NCBI GenBank assembly: GCA_022495005.1
Contig: JAGYXB010000508.1
Span: 806,001 to 870,000 of the forward strand
Direction: 5' to 3'
Length of the DNA stretch: 64,000 bases
From: Rhyacophila brunnea
Lineage: Eukaryota > Arthropoda > Insecta > Trichoptera > Rhyacophilidae
Below the pieces are notes generated by a model that had not been told where the DNA came from, ran no database searches, and saw nothing but the letters and a program-made list of their open reading frames with translations. Made by a program: the position numbers and the translations under genes. Below are positions 60,301 through 64,000 of the stretch, piece by piece (positions within the stretch are counted from its first letter, which is position 1; each line of letters opens with the position of its first letter).

Positions 60301-61776
60301 TAATAATCCCCTGTTATTGTTTTTCCTTTTTCCAAATAGTCAACGAAAATAATTTCACGTGCATCCCAAAATACAGTAGCCATAACCTTACCAGCTGATT
60401 TTACGGTTTTCGCCTTCTTTGGACATGGTTCGCCTTTCGCAATCCACTGCTTTGACTGTTCTTTCGTCTCGGGAGTATAGTGGTGTATCCATGTTTCATC
60501 TACAGTCACAAAGCGACGAAAAAATTCATCCGGATTGCGTTGCATGAGCGACAACAGGGCTTTAGAGGCCACCACCCTATTGCGTTTATTGTCGACTGTG
60601 AGCTAACGCGGCACCCATCTTGCAGAAATATTTTTCATGCCCAATTTGTCATGTAAAATAGAAATGACGCTACCTTTTGAGATCCCTGTAACCTCAATTA
60701 TCTCACTCAACTTTAATCTTCGGTCACTTAACACCATATCGTGGATTTTATTGATCATTTCTGGTGTAGTCACCTCTACAGGACGTCCTGAGCGTGGTTC
60801 ATCCTTTGTTGATGTACGACCACGTTTAAATTCATTTAACCAGTTATAAATAGTTGCAAGTGAAGGAGCAGATATGCCGTGAACTAAATCCAACTCATTT
60901 TTTATTTCCTTTGCTGTTAACCCTTTTATATTAAAATGTTTAATAACAGCTCTAAACTCAATTTTCTCCATTTTCCATTTTTCCATTTTCCACAAGCAAA
61001 TTTTTTTTTTAAATGTACGAGAAACACACAACAACCCGACCAATCTGATTGAAACTTCGCAGCATACTGAATCGGTAGTGCCGCTGCATGAAAACAAACC
61101 GCTTACAGTACTAGTCGCGCCACCTGTCGGCTTTTCTAAGGACTTATTGACCCACCCTGGTACTTAATATTTAACTTCTAGATGGCGGTAGTCGACAAAA
61201 ATTTATATTTTTAATACATATTATTAAACTTTGGTTTCCAACCGGATAAAATATTAATCACAGTTTCCAAGTGATAATAATGAAGCTAATAAAATATTAA
61301 TTTGTGATTGAATTTAGGGAAGAAAATGGGATAAGCATCTAAAAATCGTAATTAATAATTTCCTTAATAATATTGCCAATCAGAACAAAGTGAAGGTTAT
61401 TTTCCTGTTTATTCAGAAATATGTAAACCATTATACTTTATAAATGTACCTACTTTTGATATTATTTTAATTAGTTAATTAATTAATTAAAACAATAAAT
61501 ACATTTCTAATTAATTAAACTTGATATTAATTATACAGAGTGATAAAATTTATATTTGTGTGTATACAATATAAGAGCAATTAAAAATAAAATTTTACAG
61601 AAGAAATGAGATTATATTCTTACATTCAACTCATGGAAACTTCCTGGCTCAAGATTTGCATTGCAAATGACGACACCAGTCTTAGGATTTATGTGAAAGA
61701 TATTTTTGCCTTTCACTGGTTTAGTGGTGTAGGTTATTTCTCCATTCACACCTTCGTCTTCATCGTAAGCAAGTAC
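27187..61776 (-). CDS. kug: Fat-like protocadherin (kugelei/Fat2, FAT1-3 class), C-terminal 3362 residues
   Basis: Giant cell-surface cadherin. In flies the Fat-like protein (kugelei/Fat2) organises actin and planar polarity in epithelia. Thirty-two exons were placed by hand; every border is GT..AG and all phases agree, summing to 10089 nt including TGA at 27187. Order: about 22-23 cadherin repeats (DxNDNxP linkers, e.g. [33 protein letters not shown]), a juxta-EGF region with [20 protein letters not shown] typical of FAT1/3, two EGF repeats, a laminin-G domain, four more EGF repeats, a transmembrane helix in exon 26, then a cytoplasmic tail with GYHWDCSDW, a motif of Fat-like tails. The family usually has 34 cadherin repeats and about 4500-4700 residues, so roughly 1200 N-terminal residues lie beyond the right edge. 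Assigned to Fat-like, not Fat/Fat4, because there is one laminin-G domain. Frames are intact. Confidence 0.95.
27623..27835 (+). repeat. SINE-A copy 1 (full length)
   Basis: tRNA-like head with a B box in CCCAGGTTCGAATCCTGGGT, body GACCTAATAGGTTGAGCAAG and ATTTCTCGTAAAAACAAAAC, tail CTCCACTATGTGGAGGCCC. Lies in the last intron of the Fat-like gene. Confidence 0.8.
28480..28625 (-). repeat. Dispersed repeat R1 module
   Basis: Reverse complement of about 10285-10410; begins CAGCGGCGGCTGGTCTTACA. Then 28668-28806 contains a separate inverted pair GGCTGTTAAGATCC/GGATCTTAACAGCC. Confidence 0.65.
29324..29515 (-). CDS. kug: Fat-like window exon 31 (cytoplasmic)
   Basis: [44 protein letters not shown]. 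Donor CTGG|GTACTT. Unspliced, the frame would instead stop at 29277. Phases 1/1. Confidence 0.88.
29618..29878 (-). CDS. kug: Fat-like window exon 30 (YHWDCSDW motif)
   Basis: Begins with the conserved GYHWDCSDW of Fat-like tails, followed by a Ser/Asp-rich stretch and [14 protein letters not shown]. Phases 1/1. Confidence 0.94.
29978..30031 (-). CDS. kug: Fat-like window exon 29 (54-nt micro-exon)
   Basis: Only 18 codons ([17 protein letters not shown]). Acceptor TTATTTTAG, donor AGAG|GTAATT. Phases 1/1, so it can be skipped without a shift. It follows a 5.2 kb intron. Confidence 0.85.
30330..30662 (+). repeat. Dispersed repeat R2, copy 1
   Basis: About 330 bp closely matching 62320-62650 in the same orientation (ATCGTGGCTAGGCGATGCGC at the left, ATAGTTGAAAATTATTTGCC at the right). 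Ends show no inverted repeats that I can see. In the intron between exons 28 and 29. Confidence 0.75.
30663..31357. other. Intron sequence
   Basis: AT-rich with no supported feature. Confidence 0.4.
31358..33805. mobile_element. pogo/Tigger-like element, decayed (2.45 kb)
   Basis: Ends CAGTAGAACCTCGATTATC and GATAATCAAGGTTCTACTG are inverted repeats of the pogo/Tigger type; the right one is followed by TA, the left is preceded by TG. The right end has three GGTCTGGATAAT-type repeats. Fragments near 31.6-31.75 kb on - may be the C-terminal end of a transposase, but are too decayed to be sure. A MITE at 32931-33056 is nested inside. Confidence 0.65.
32931..33056. repeat. 126-bp palindromic MITE
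   Basis: Outer ends CCACACTGGC/GCCAGTGTGG; inner arms AACCTCATTAAATTTTACGA and, opposite, TCGTAAAATCTAACGAGGTT. A 16-base extra piece breaks symmetry on the right arm. Confidence 0.8.
34285..34402 (-). repeat. SINE-A copy 2 (head missing)
   Basis: TTTACGAGAAATGGATGTCA, CACTTGCTCAACCTATTAGG and ACAATATGTGTACTTG are the reverse of copy 1. Ends at the LINE fragment that follows. Confidence 0.75.
34403..34760 (-). mobile_element. LINE fragment (RT C-terminal end)
   Basis: The - strand encodes [18 protein letters not shown] preceded by CCPCDSN, resembling the Cys-His end of jockey/CR1-type LINEs. An upstream frame begins [14 protein letters not shown]. Broken. Confidence 0.45.
35220..35390 (-). 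CDS. kug: Fat-like window exon 28 (cytoplasmic)
   Basis: [39 protein letters not shown]; donor AATG|GTAAAATC. Phases 1/1. The DDLE-IP-DYRRN phrase is shared by Fat-like tails. Confidence 0.9.
35532..35706 (-). CDS. kug: Fat-like window exon 27 (cytoplasmic)
   Basis: [15 protein letters not shown] and [19 protein letters not shown], membrane-near tail. Phases 0/1. Confidence 0.9.
36209..36444 (-). CDS. kug: Fat-like window exon 26 (transmembrane)
   Basis: [21 protein letters not shown] outside, helix [20 protein letters not shown], then CYKRQLR as the basic stop-transfer flank. Phases 1/0. Confidence 0.95.
36714..36892 (+). repeat. SINE-B copy 1
   Basis: tRNA-like head with B box CCGGGTTCGATTCCGATG, body CAAAGCTTGGGTGTTTGTGA and ATTGGGCCTCATGGCCAG. 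In the intron between exons 25 and 26. Confidence 0.7.
37229..37328 (-). CDS. kug: Fat-like window exon 25 (calcium-binding EGF)
   Basis: [17 protein letters not shown] and [11 protein letters not shown]; the DIDEC start marks a calcium-binding EGF repeat. Phases 0/1. Confidence 0.94.
37632..37823 (+). repeat. SINE-B copy 2
   Basis: CCTCGTAGCTCAATTG (A box), GGGATCGATTCCTGGTGAGG (B box), body TCAAGCCTGGGTGTTTCTGT, AATTGGGCCTTATGG. In the intron between exons 24 and 25. Confidence 0.72.
37995..38155 (-). CDS. kug: Fat-like window exon 24 (EGF)
   Basis: [15 protein letters not shown], then [19 protein letters not shown] and [12 protein letters not shown]. Phases 1/0. Locally GC-rich. Confidence 0.94.
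38319..38486 (-). CDS. kug: Fat-like window exon 23 (EGF)
   Basis: [20 protein letters not shown] closes one EGF repeat; [18 protein letters not shown] begins another. Phases 1/1. Confidence 0.94.
38765..38953 (-). CDS. kug: Fat-like window exon 22 (laminin-G end, EGF start)
   Basis: [18 protein letters not shown] closes laminin-[13 protein letters not shown] opens the next EGF repeat. Phases 1/1. Confidence 0.94.
38954..40076. other. Intron between exons 21 and 22
   Basis: 1.1 kb. A GC-richer patch at 39165-39330 (GATGCCAACACTGGCGACAG) may be an old insert; otherwise AT-rich. Confidence 0.4.
40077..40329 (-). CDS. kug: Fat-like window exon 21 (laminin-G middle)
   Basis: [38 protein letters not shown] (typical laminin-G core), [13 protein letters not shown]. 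Phases 0/1. Confidence 0.95.
40599..43363 (-). CDS. kug: Fat-like window exon 20 (five cadherin linkers, membrane-side region, EGF repeats)
   Basis: Longest exon, 2765 nt. Linkers [44 protein letters not shown] and [11 protein letters not shown]. Then comes a FAT1/3-like region with [15 protein letters not shown], and a stretch [20 protein letters not shown]. Two EGF repeats follow: [25 protein letters not shown] and [18 protein letters not shown]. The start of laminin-G ([13 protein letters not shown]) is at the end. Phases 1/0. Confidence 0.97.
43505..43725 (-). repeat. SINE-A copy 3
   Basis: Reverse orientation: CCTCCACAAATGGAGG, ATGAGAAATGGATGTGAGGC, CGCTCAACCTAATAG, GTCAGACCTGGTCAGGCT. 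In the intron between exons 19 and 20. Confidence 0.75.
43982..44218 (-). CDS. kug: Fat-like window exon 19
   Basis: [18 protein letters not shown] and [20 protein letters not shown]. Its last bases plus exon 20 give the linker DVNDNPPYC. Phases 1/1. Confidence 0.93.
44427..44726 (-). CDS. kug: Fat-like window exon 18
   Basis: [52 protein letters not shown]. Phases 1/1. Confidence 0.93.
45154..45386. repeat. 233-bp MITE
   Basis: Inverted ends TTAGGATCACAGGGGCCTA and TAGGCCCCTGTGATCCTAA, exact over 19 bases. No ORF. In the intron between exons 17 and 18. Confidence 0.85.
45659..45976 (-). CDS. kug: Fat-like window exon 17
   Basis: [34 protein letters not shown]. Phases 1/1. Confidence 0.93.
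46257..46418 (-). CDS. kug: Fat-like window exon 16
   Basis: [20 protein letters not shown], linker [12 protein letters not shown]. Phases 1/1. Confidence 0.9.
46514..46658 (-). CDS. kug: Fat-like window exon 15
   Basis: [18 protein letters not shown] and [19 protein letters not shown]. Phases 0/1. Confidence 0.9.
46659..47654. other. Intron between exons 14 and 15
   Basis: 1 kb. A GC-richer unexplained block at about 46870-47150 (ACGAACCCGCCCACCACCC) stands out from the AT-rich surroundings. Confidence 0.4.
47655..47963 (-). CDS. kug: Fat-like window exon 14
   Basis: [49 protein letters not shown]. Phases 0/0. Confidence 0.93.
48659..48864 (-). CDS. kug: Fat-like window exon 13
   Basis: [19 protein letters not shown], a degenerate linker [21 protein letters not shown]. 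Phases 1/0. Confidence 0.9.
48991..49080. repeat. 90-bp MITE
   Basis: GGTAAACCATTCTACATTGG at the left and its near-exact inverse ending GTAGAATGATTTACC at the right. In the intron between exons 12 and 13. Confidence 0.8.
49638..49832 (-). CDS. kug: Fat-like window exon 12
   Basis: [17 protein letters not shown], then [20 protein letters not shown]. Phases 1/1. Confidence 0.93.
49902..50090 (+). repeat. SINE-A copy 4
   Basis: CGCCATGGCCAAGCTAACAT head; body TGGACCTAATAGATGAGCAA and ATCTCGTAGAAACAAAAAA; tail CTACTCTGTAGAAGCCC. In the intron between exons 11 and 12. Confidence 0.75.
50287..50487 (-). CDS. kug: Fat-like window exon 11
   Basis: [20 protein letters not shown] and [19 protein letters not shown]. 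Phases 1/1. Confidence 0.93.
50591..50827 (-). CDS. kug: Fat-like window exon 10
   Basis: [44 protein letters not shown]. Phases 1/1. Confidence 0.93.
50918..51207. repeat. 290-bp MITE, TTTCAAA-type terminus
   Basis: Inverted ends GTGTCGCTGAGTTTCAAAAC (about 50924) and, opposite, the same word, continuing CCGCTATAACAC. AAATCCGCTA and AAATCCCGCTATAACAC recur inside, as subterminal repeats. Confidence 0.85.
51655..51745 (+). repeat. SINE-A copy 5 (fragment)
   Basis: GTGTGTTTGGATCCAGAGC, AATCTAATAAGTTGAGCTAA, GGCTGACAACCATTTTTGTA; body only. Confidence 0.55.
51915..52139 (-). CDS. kug: Fat-like window exon 9
   Basis: [19 protein letters not shown] (degenerate linker) and FTLDFNAG. Phases 1/1. 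Confidence 0.9.
52140..52959. other. Intron between exons 8 and 9
   Basis: No supported feature. Confidence 0.45.
52960..54235 (-). CDS. kug: Fat-like window exon 8 (about four cadherin repeats)
   Basis: Long exon of 1276 nt with linkers [22 protein letters not shown], a degenerate one before [10 protein letters not shown], and [11 protein letters not shown]. Phases 0/1. Confidence 0.95.
54332..54560 (-). CDS. kug: Fat-like window exon 7
   Basis: [34 protein letters not shown] and [10 protein letters not shown]. Phases 2/0. Confidence 0.9.
54561..55309. other. Intron sequence
   Basis: No supported feature. Confidence 0.4.
55310..56609 (-). mobile_element. RTE-type LINE, 5'-truncated, open RT frame
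   Basis: From 56609 to 55350 the - strand has one uninterrupted frame of 419 codons. Motifs: [27 protein letters not shown] (motif A), [18 protein letters not shown] (motif B), [15 protein letters not shown] (motif C), [43 protein letters not shown]. The 3' end has (AAG)n with one interruption, like the copy at 6.2 kb. 5' truncation is at about 56609. Same orientation as the Fat-like gene, in the intron between exons 6 and 7. Open frame indicates a young insertion. Confidence 0.88.
56610..57001. other. Intron sequence
   Basis: No supported feature. Confidence 0.4.
57002..57188 (-). CDS. kug: Fat-like window exon 6
   Basis: [18 protein letters not shown] and a linker reduced to MADNAKPRF. 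Phases 1/2. The following intron contains the RTE LINE of 55.3-56.6 kb. Confidence 0.88.
57287..57531 (-). CDS. kug: Fat-like window exon 5
   Basis: Completes the LDRE motif, then [13 protein letters not shown] and [18 protein letters not shown]. Phases 2/1. Confidence 0.92.
57662..57897 (-). CDS. kug: Fat-like window exon 4
   Basis: Linker [11 protein letters not shown], then [12 protein letters not shown] and [15 protein letters not shown]. Phases 0/2. Confidence 0.92.
58224..58363 (-). CDS. kug: Fat-like window exon 3
   Basis: [20 protein letters not shown] and [18 protein letters not shown], second half of a cadherin repeat. Phases 1/0. Confidence 0.9.
58645..58818 (+). repeat. SINE-A copy 6
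   Basis: TGCCGAGTGGTTTACACGTC head with GATGTTCGAATCCTGGGTC (B box), TTATTGTTTTTCAATTTGTG, tail CTCCACTCTGTGGAGGCCCA; a short deletion in the body. In the intron between exons 2 and 3. Confidence 0.78.
58948..59161 (-). CDS. kug: Fat-like window exon 2
   Basis: [20 protein letters not shown], a degenerate linker ([12 protein letters not shown]) and [16 protein letters not shown]. Phases 0/1. The mariner border is 29 bp upstream of its acceptor. Confidence 0.92.
59232..59889. mobile_element. 658-bp insert in mariner copy 2 with 8-bp TSD
   Basis: Flanked by ATTAAAAC at 59224-59231 and 59890-59897; copy 1 has the site uninterrupted with one ATTAAAAC. Begins CATAGACTATCGATACATC and ends TTTGTTCAGGCCTTG. 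Terminal inverted repeats are at most very short. An 8-bp duplication suits hAT or P-type elements, but neither terminus is typical. No ORF. Confidence 0.75.
59922..60971 (-). pseudogene. mariner transposase, one premature stop
   Basis: Frame of 350 codons from [19 protein letters not shown] to ELQGNYVEK. The N-terminal paired helix-turn-helix DNA-binding part includes [14 protein letters not shown] and PRSGRPVE. The catalytic DD34D residues are seen in [25 protein letters not shown] and [14 protein letters not shown] single TAG at 60603-60605 interrupts it after SARWVPR; copy 1 has TTG (Leu) there. It is otherwise intact (mariners usually have about 345 residues). Confidence 0.92.
61624..61776 (-). 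CDS. kug: Fat-like window exon 1 (cadherin repeat)
   Basis: Acceptor TTTTTTCAG|GTA, donor AAT|GTAAGA; phases 0/0. Holds [12 protein letters not shown] (calcium-binding) and [10 protein letters not shown]. The 2.46 kb intron after it contains mariner copy 2. Confidence 0.9.
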
Positions 61777-62319
61777 CTGAAAAAATACAAAATATGAATA
61801 ATATTAAAATAAAGTCACTATATACAAAACTCAAATTTATCAAGTTCAAGTAAAAAATAAATTATAATAATATGTTATTATGTTAAATTATATTATGTAT
61901 AATATGTAGACTTATGAGTCCAAGTGAGTAAATATTGTTTATATTGATATTATAATGAAACTGGTAATGTTAGTTACAATGTACAGTGGTTACTTAGAGG
62001 CTACAGTAGAGGCACCCATCGACAAAATAATATGACAATCAATACATTAAATTAATATACCTATATATATTTTTTAAATATATAATTTATTAAAATTTAA
62101 GAAATACTGTTGTGACAGATAAATGAGACATTTTATTATTGGTACCTACATTTTTGATAATTGTTTTTATGATTTTAATTTACCTCGAAAATTGAGGTAA
62201 GATTTAATTTATTTTTTGTTCAAATGAAAGAAACGTTTCTTGAAAATAAAAATGTGTTTAACTTGAAATCATCTTTAAGCGAATTTCCGTGTTTAGGTTA
62301 GCATTGCATTTCACTTAGA
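61777..62319. other. Intron upstream of window exon 1
   Basis: AT-rich, nothing recognised. Upstream exons of the Fat-like gene must lie beyond 64000. Confidence 0.45.
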
Positions 62320-62655
62320 AATATCGTGGCTAGGCGATGCGCGGATTGTGCAAATGACGGGTGCCGAACGAAAAATAATTTGTCATATAAATCCAACATG
62401 CGTCCATTTAATGTTCTGTTTATTGTTCTATTAGTAACAATAATAATATATTCATTTACATGTTTTCTTTTTCAAGTAAATGTGTAACGCTTTTCGTCAT
62501 CTTTACACGATTTAAGAATTATTAATACCCCCGTTGTCATCACGAAACAAATTGACGTATTCACAGCTCGACGTTTGCTCTCCGGTTGCCAGCGAGTCCA
62601 AAATTTCGTCGCACCTATAGTTGAAAATTATTTGCCGTTTCACTGAAGTACCGTC
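62320..62655 (+). repeat. Dispersed repeat R2, copy 2
   Basis: Matches 30330-30662 throughout (GTGGCTAGGCGATGCGCGGA, TTCTGTTTATTGTTCTATT, TTGAAAATTATTTGCCGTTT) with a deletion of about 14 bp near the left. Confidence 0.75.
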
Positions 62656-62944
62656 TTAAGGAGGAACCCAACCTTAACTCAACCTTAACCTTATCTTTCT
62701 ATAACTTAATATTTCTTTTTTCGGTTGAATTAGTTGTTAGATAATTAATAAATACTAATAGTTTTTAAAATTTTAATATTTTATTTATTAAAAAAAACAG
62801 TAGATACGATAGATTATGATAGAGTAGTGATTGGCAGAAATGACGTCAGTATACGTGTTGAACATAAATCTCAAGTAGATAAGGCAGTTGTTATAATATA
62901 TAGATAACTGAAGTGTCTGATATATGTGGGTGCTTGATGGAAAT

Positions 62945-63560
62945 TTAGAGCAGCGTATTAGCCTCAAATTTTATGTTAACATCGGAAAAGCGGTACTGAA
63001 ACGATGAAAAATTCGACTAACCATGTTTAAGTGGAATAAGGGATTCAAAATTGAGCGAAATGTGATGGATGACCACCATAGAGGTATTAAATAAACCATA
63101 ATGATGACCACAGAAGCGGACAACCAAAAATAACAATGACGCTAATATAGAGTGTGAGATGTGACACAGCGTGACAGACGATTAAGTGTGAGATTGATGA
63201 CTGAATAATTTCCAGATTAATCGAGAAACAATTATGCTAATTCTAACCGAAGTTAAACAATGCGCTAAGCCACAGTTGGCTCACTGTGAGAGATTTCCTG
63301 GTCATAAAAGTAATTACCGAATTAAATCATCTTGTCTATTCACCTGACTTGGCTCCTTTCTGGCTATTTCCAAAATTACAAGCTACCCTGAAGGGAGGAA
63401 GATTTCTAACGGGTATATCAGTATTTTAAAGCTATATGAATATAACTGATATCTATCCAACAGAATGTGAAACAAGTGATCAACAATTTTCCAGAAGATG
63501 AGTTCCAGGACTGCTTACAGAAATTGAAATCCTGTCAAAGTCAGTGTATATACCTACCTA
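62945..63560 (+). pseudogene. Second mariner family remnant (SETMAR-like transposase)
   Basis: Decayed + strand frames match the N-terminus (LEQRISLKFYVNIGKAVLKR), the FKWNKGF piece, a GQPKITMT linker, RLMTE then INRE (second helix-turn-helix), then HLVYSPDLAPFWLFPKLQAT and LKGGRFL. NFPEDEFQDCLQKLKSC closes it. The block with the first two catalytic Asp is missing. Not the same family as the two other mariners here. Confidence 0.7.
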
Positions 63561-63744
63561 CTATATATATAATACCTAGTACTTTGACGCTTTTGAAGAC
63601 AGCCTTTGACAGCAAACAAAACATAGTCGGAGCGGCGTCGAGCGAGAGAAACCGATGCAATAGGCTCGATGTAAGTACAGTTGAGACATAGCAACCGTAA
63701 AAATAATCGCATCGCCCTGCCTGATTGCTGGTACCTACTAGAAC

Positions 63745-64000
63745 AATGATGCTCAACCTTTTTTTTCTTCGGGCCAAATACATATATTTGTAAAGTAACG
63801 CGGGCCACATCACTACTGGTGTGACGAAAAAAATCATGAAACCCCCCCTTTTTTACAAAACATTTTTGAGATTTTAAAAATTATGCGTGTTTTTTTAATT
63901 AATCGTGTACAATTGCAACACTCTTATACCAGATCTGATGTGGACCATAATGACAATCCTCTTCGGATGTCACTATCTGTGCGTCAAAATCGAAACGAAT
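63745..64000. repeat. Possible hAT-type element end
   Basis: CAATGATGCTCAACC followed by a T-run, then CGGGCCAAATAC and GCGGGCCACAT, resembles one end of a hAT non-autonomous element; the other end would be beyond the window. Confidence 0.35.

Larger units (their letters stand above)
59191..61160 (-). mobile_element. mariner copy 2 (1970 bp, with a 658-bp insert)
   Basis: Same family as 3245-4532: ends CGAGGGTGGGTCAATAA / TTATTGACCCACCCTGG, flanked by TA at 59189-59190 and 61161-61162. The length exceeds copy 1 because another element (59232-59889) sits inside, just within the left end. It lies in the Fat-like intron between exons 1 and 2. Confidence 0.93.

Overview
The window is AT-rich animal nuclear DNA, most likely insect. 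Introns with GT..AG borders, mariner, hAT, RTE-type LINE, DIRS-type and LTR elements, tRNA-derived SINEs and an insect-type Fat-like cadherin gene all point that way. Frequent TAGGTAC/GTACCTA words fit Lepidoptera or Hemiptera, but the order cannot be fixed from the sequence alone.

Region 1 (1-9.85 kb) holds only transposons, nested in one another. A DIRS-type retroelement (RNase H and tyrosine recombinase, + strand) is split by a 1.6 kb inverted-repeat transposon. Beside it lies a short converging DIRS-like element (- strand) split by a mariner. Then comes an RTE-type LINE whose 5' part is inverted relative to its 3' part, as twin priming would produce, and a hAT MITE sits inside its 3' part.

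Region 2 (9.85-27 kb) holds two small host genes among repeats. One is a four-exon RTRAF (hCLE/C14orf166) orthologue on + (11158-14070). The other is a probable DMAC1/TMEM261-like gene on - (about 18 kb). The repeats include a hAT element with a decayed transposase (15.3-16.6 kb), a 3 kb inverted-repeat element filled by an inverted tandem array (19.8-22.8 kb), a non-autonomous LTR retrotransposon with 4-bp target duplication (23.5-25.7 kb) and several MITEs.

Region 3 (27.2-61.8 kb, - strand) is one large gene: the C-terminal part of a Fat-like cadherin (kugelei/fat2; FAT1-FAT3 class). I could place 32 exons whose phases all agree, totalling 10089 nt, or 3362 codons plus a stop. In order they encode about 22-23 cadherin repeats, two EGF-like repeats, a laminin-G domain, four further EGF repeats (the last calcium-binding), a transmembrane helix and a cytoplasmic tail. 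The N-terminal cadherin repeats lie beyond the right edge. The introns carry SINEs, MITEs, a 5'-truncated RTE LINE with an open frame, a pogo-like element and a nearly intact mariner only 29 bp from a splice acceptor. The last 2.2 kb (61.8-64 kb) is upstream intron with a dispersed repeat and a decayed second mariner.

No operon-like or prokaryotic system is present. The points most worth following up are the nested insertions with visible target duplications, the mariner beside the splice acceptor, the run of symmetric exons in the Fat-like tail, and a group of uncharacterised elements that share a TTTCAAA-type terminus.
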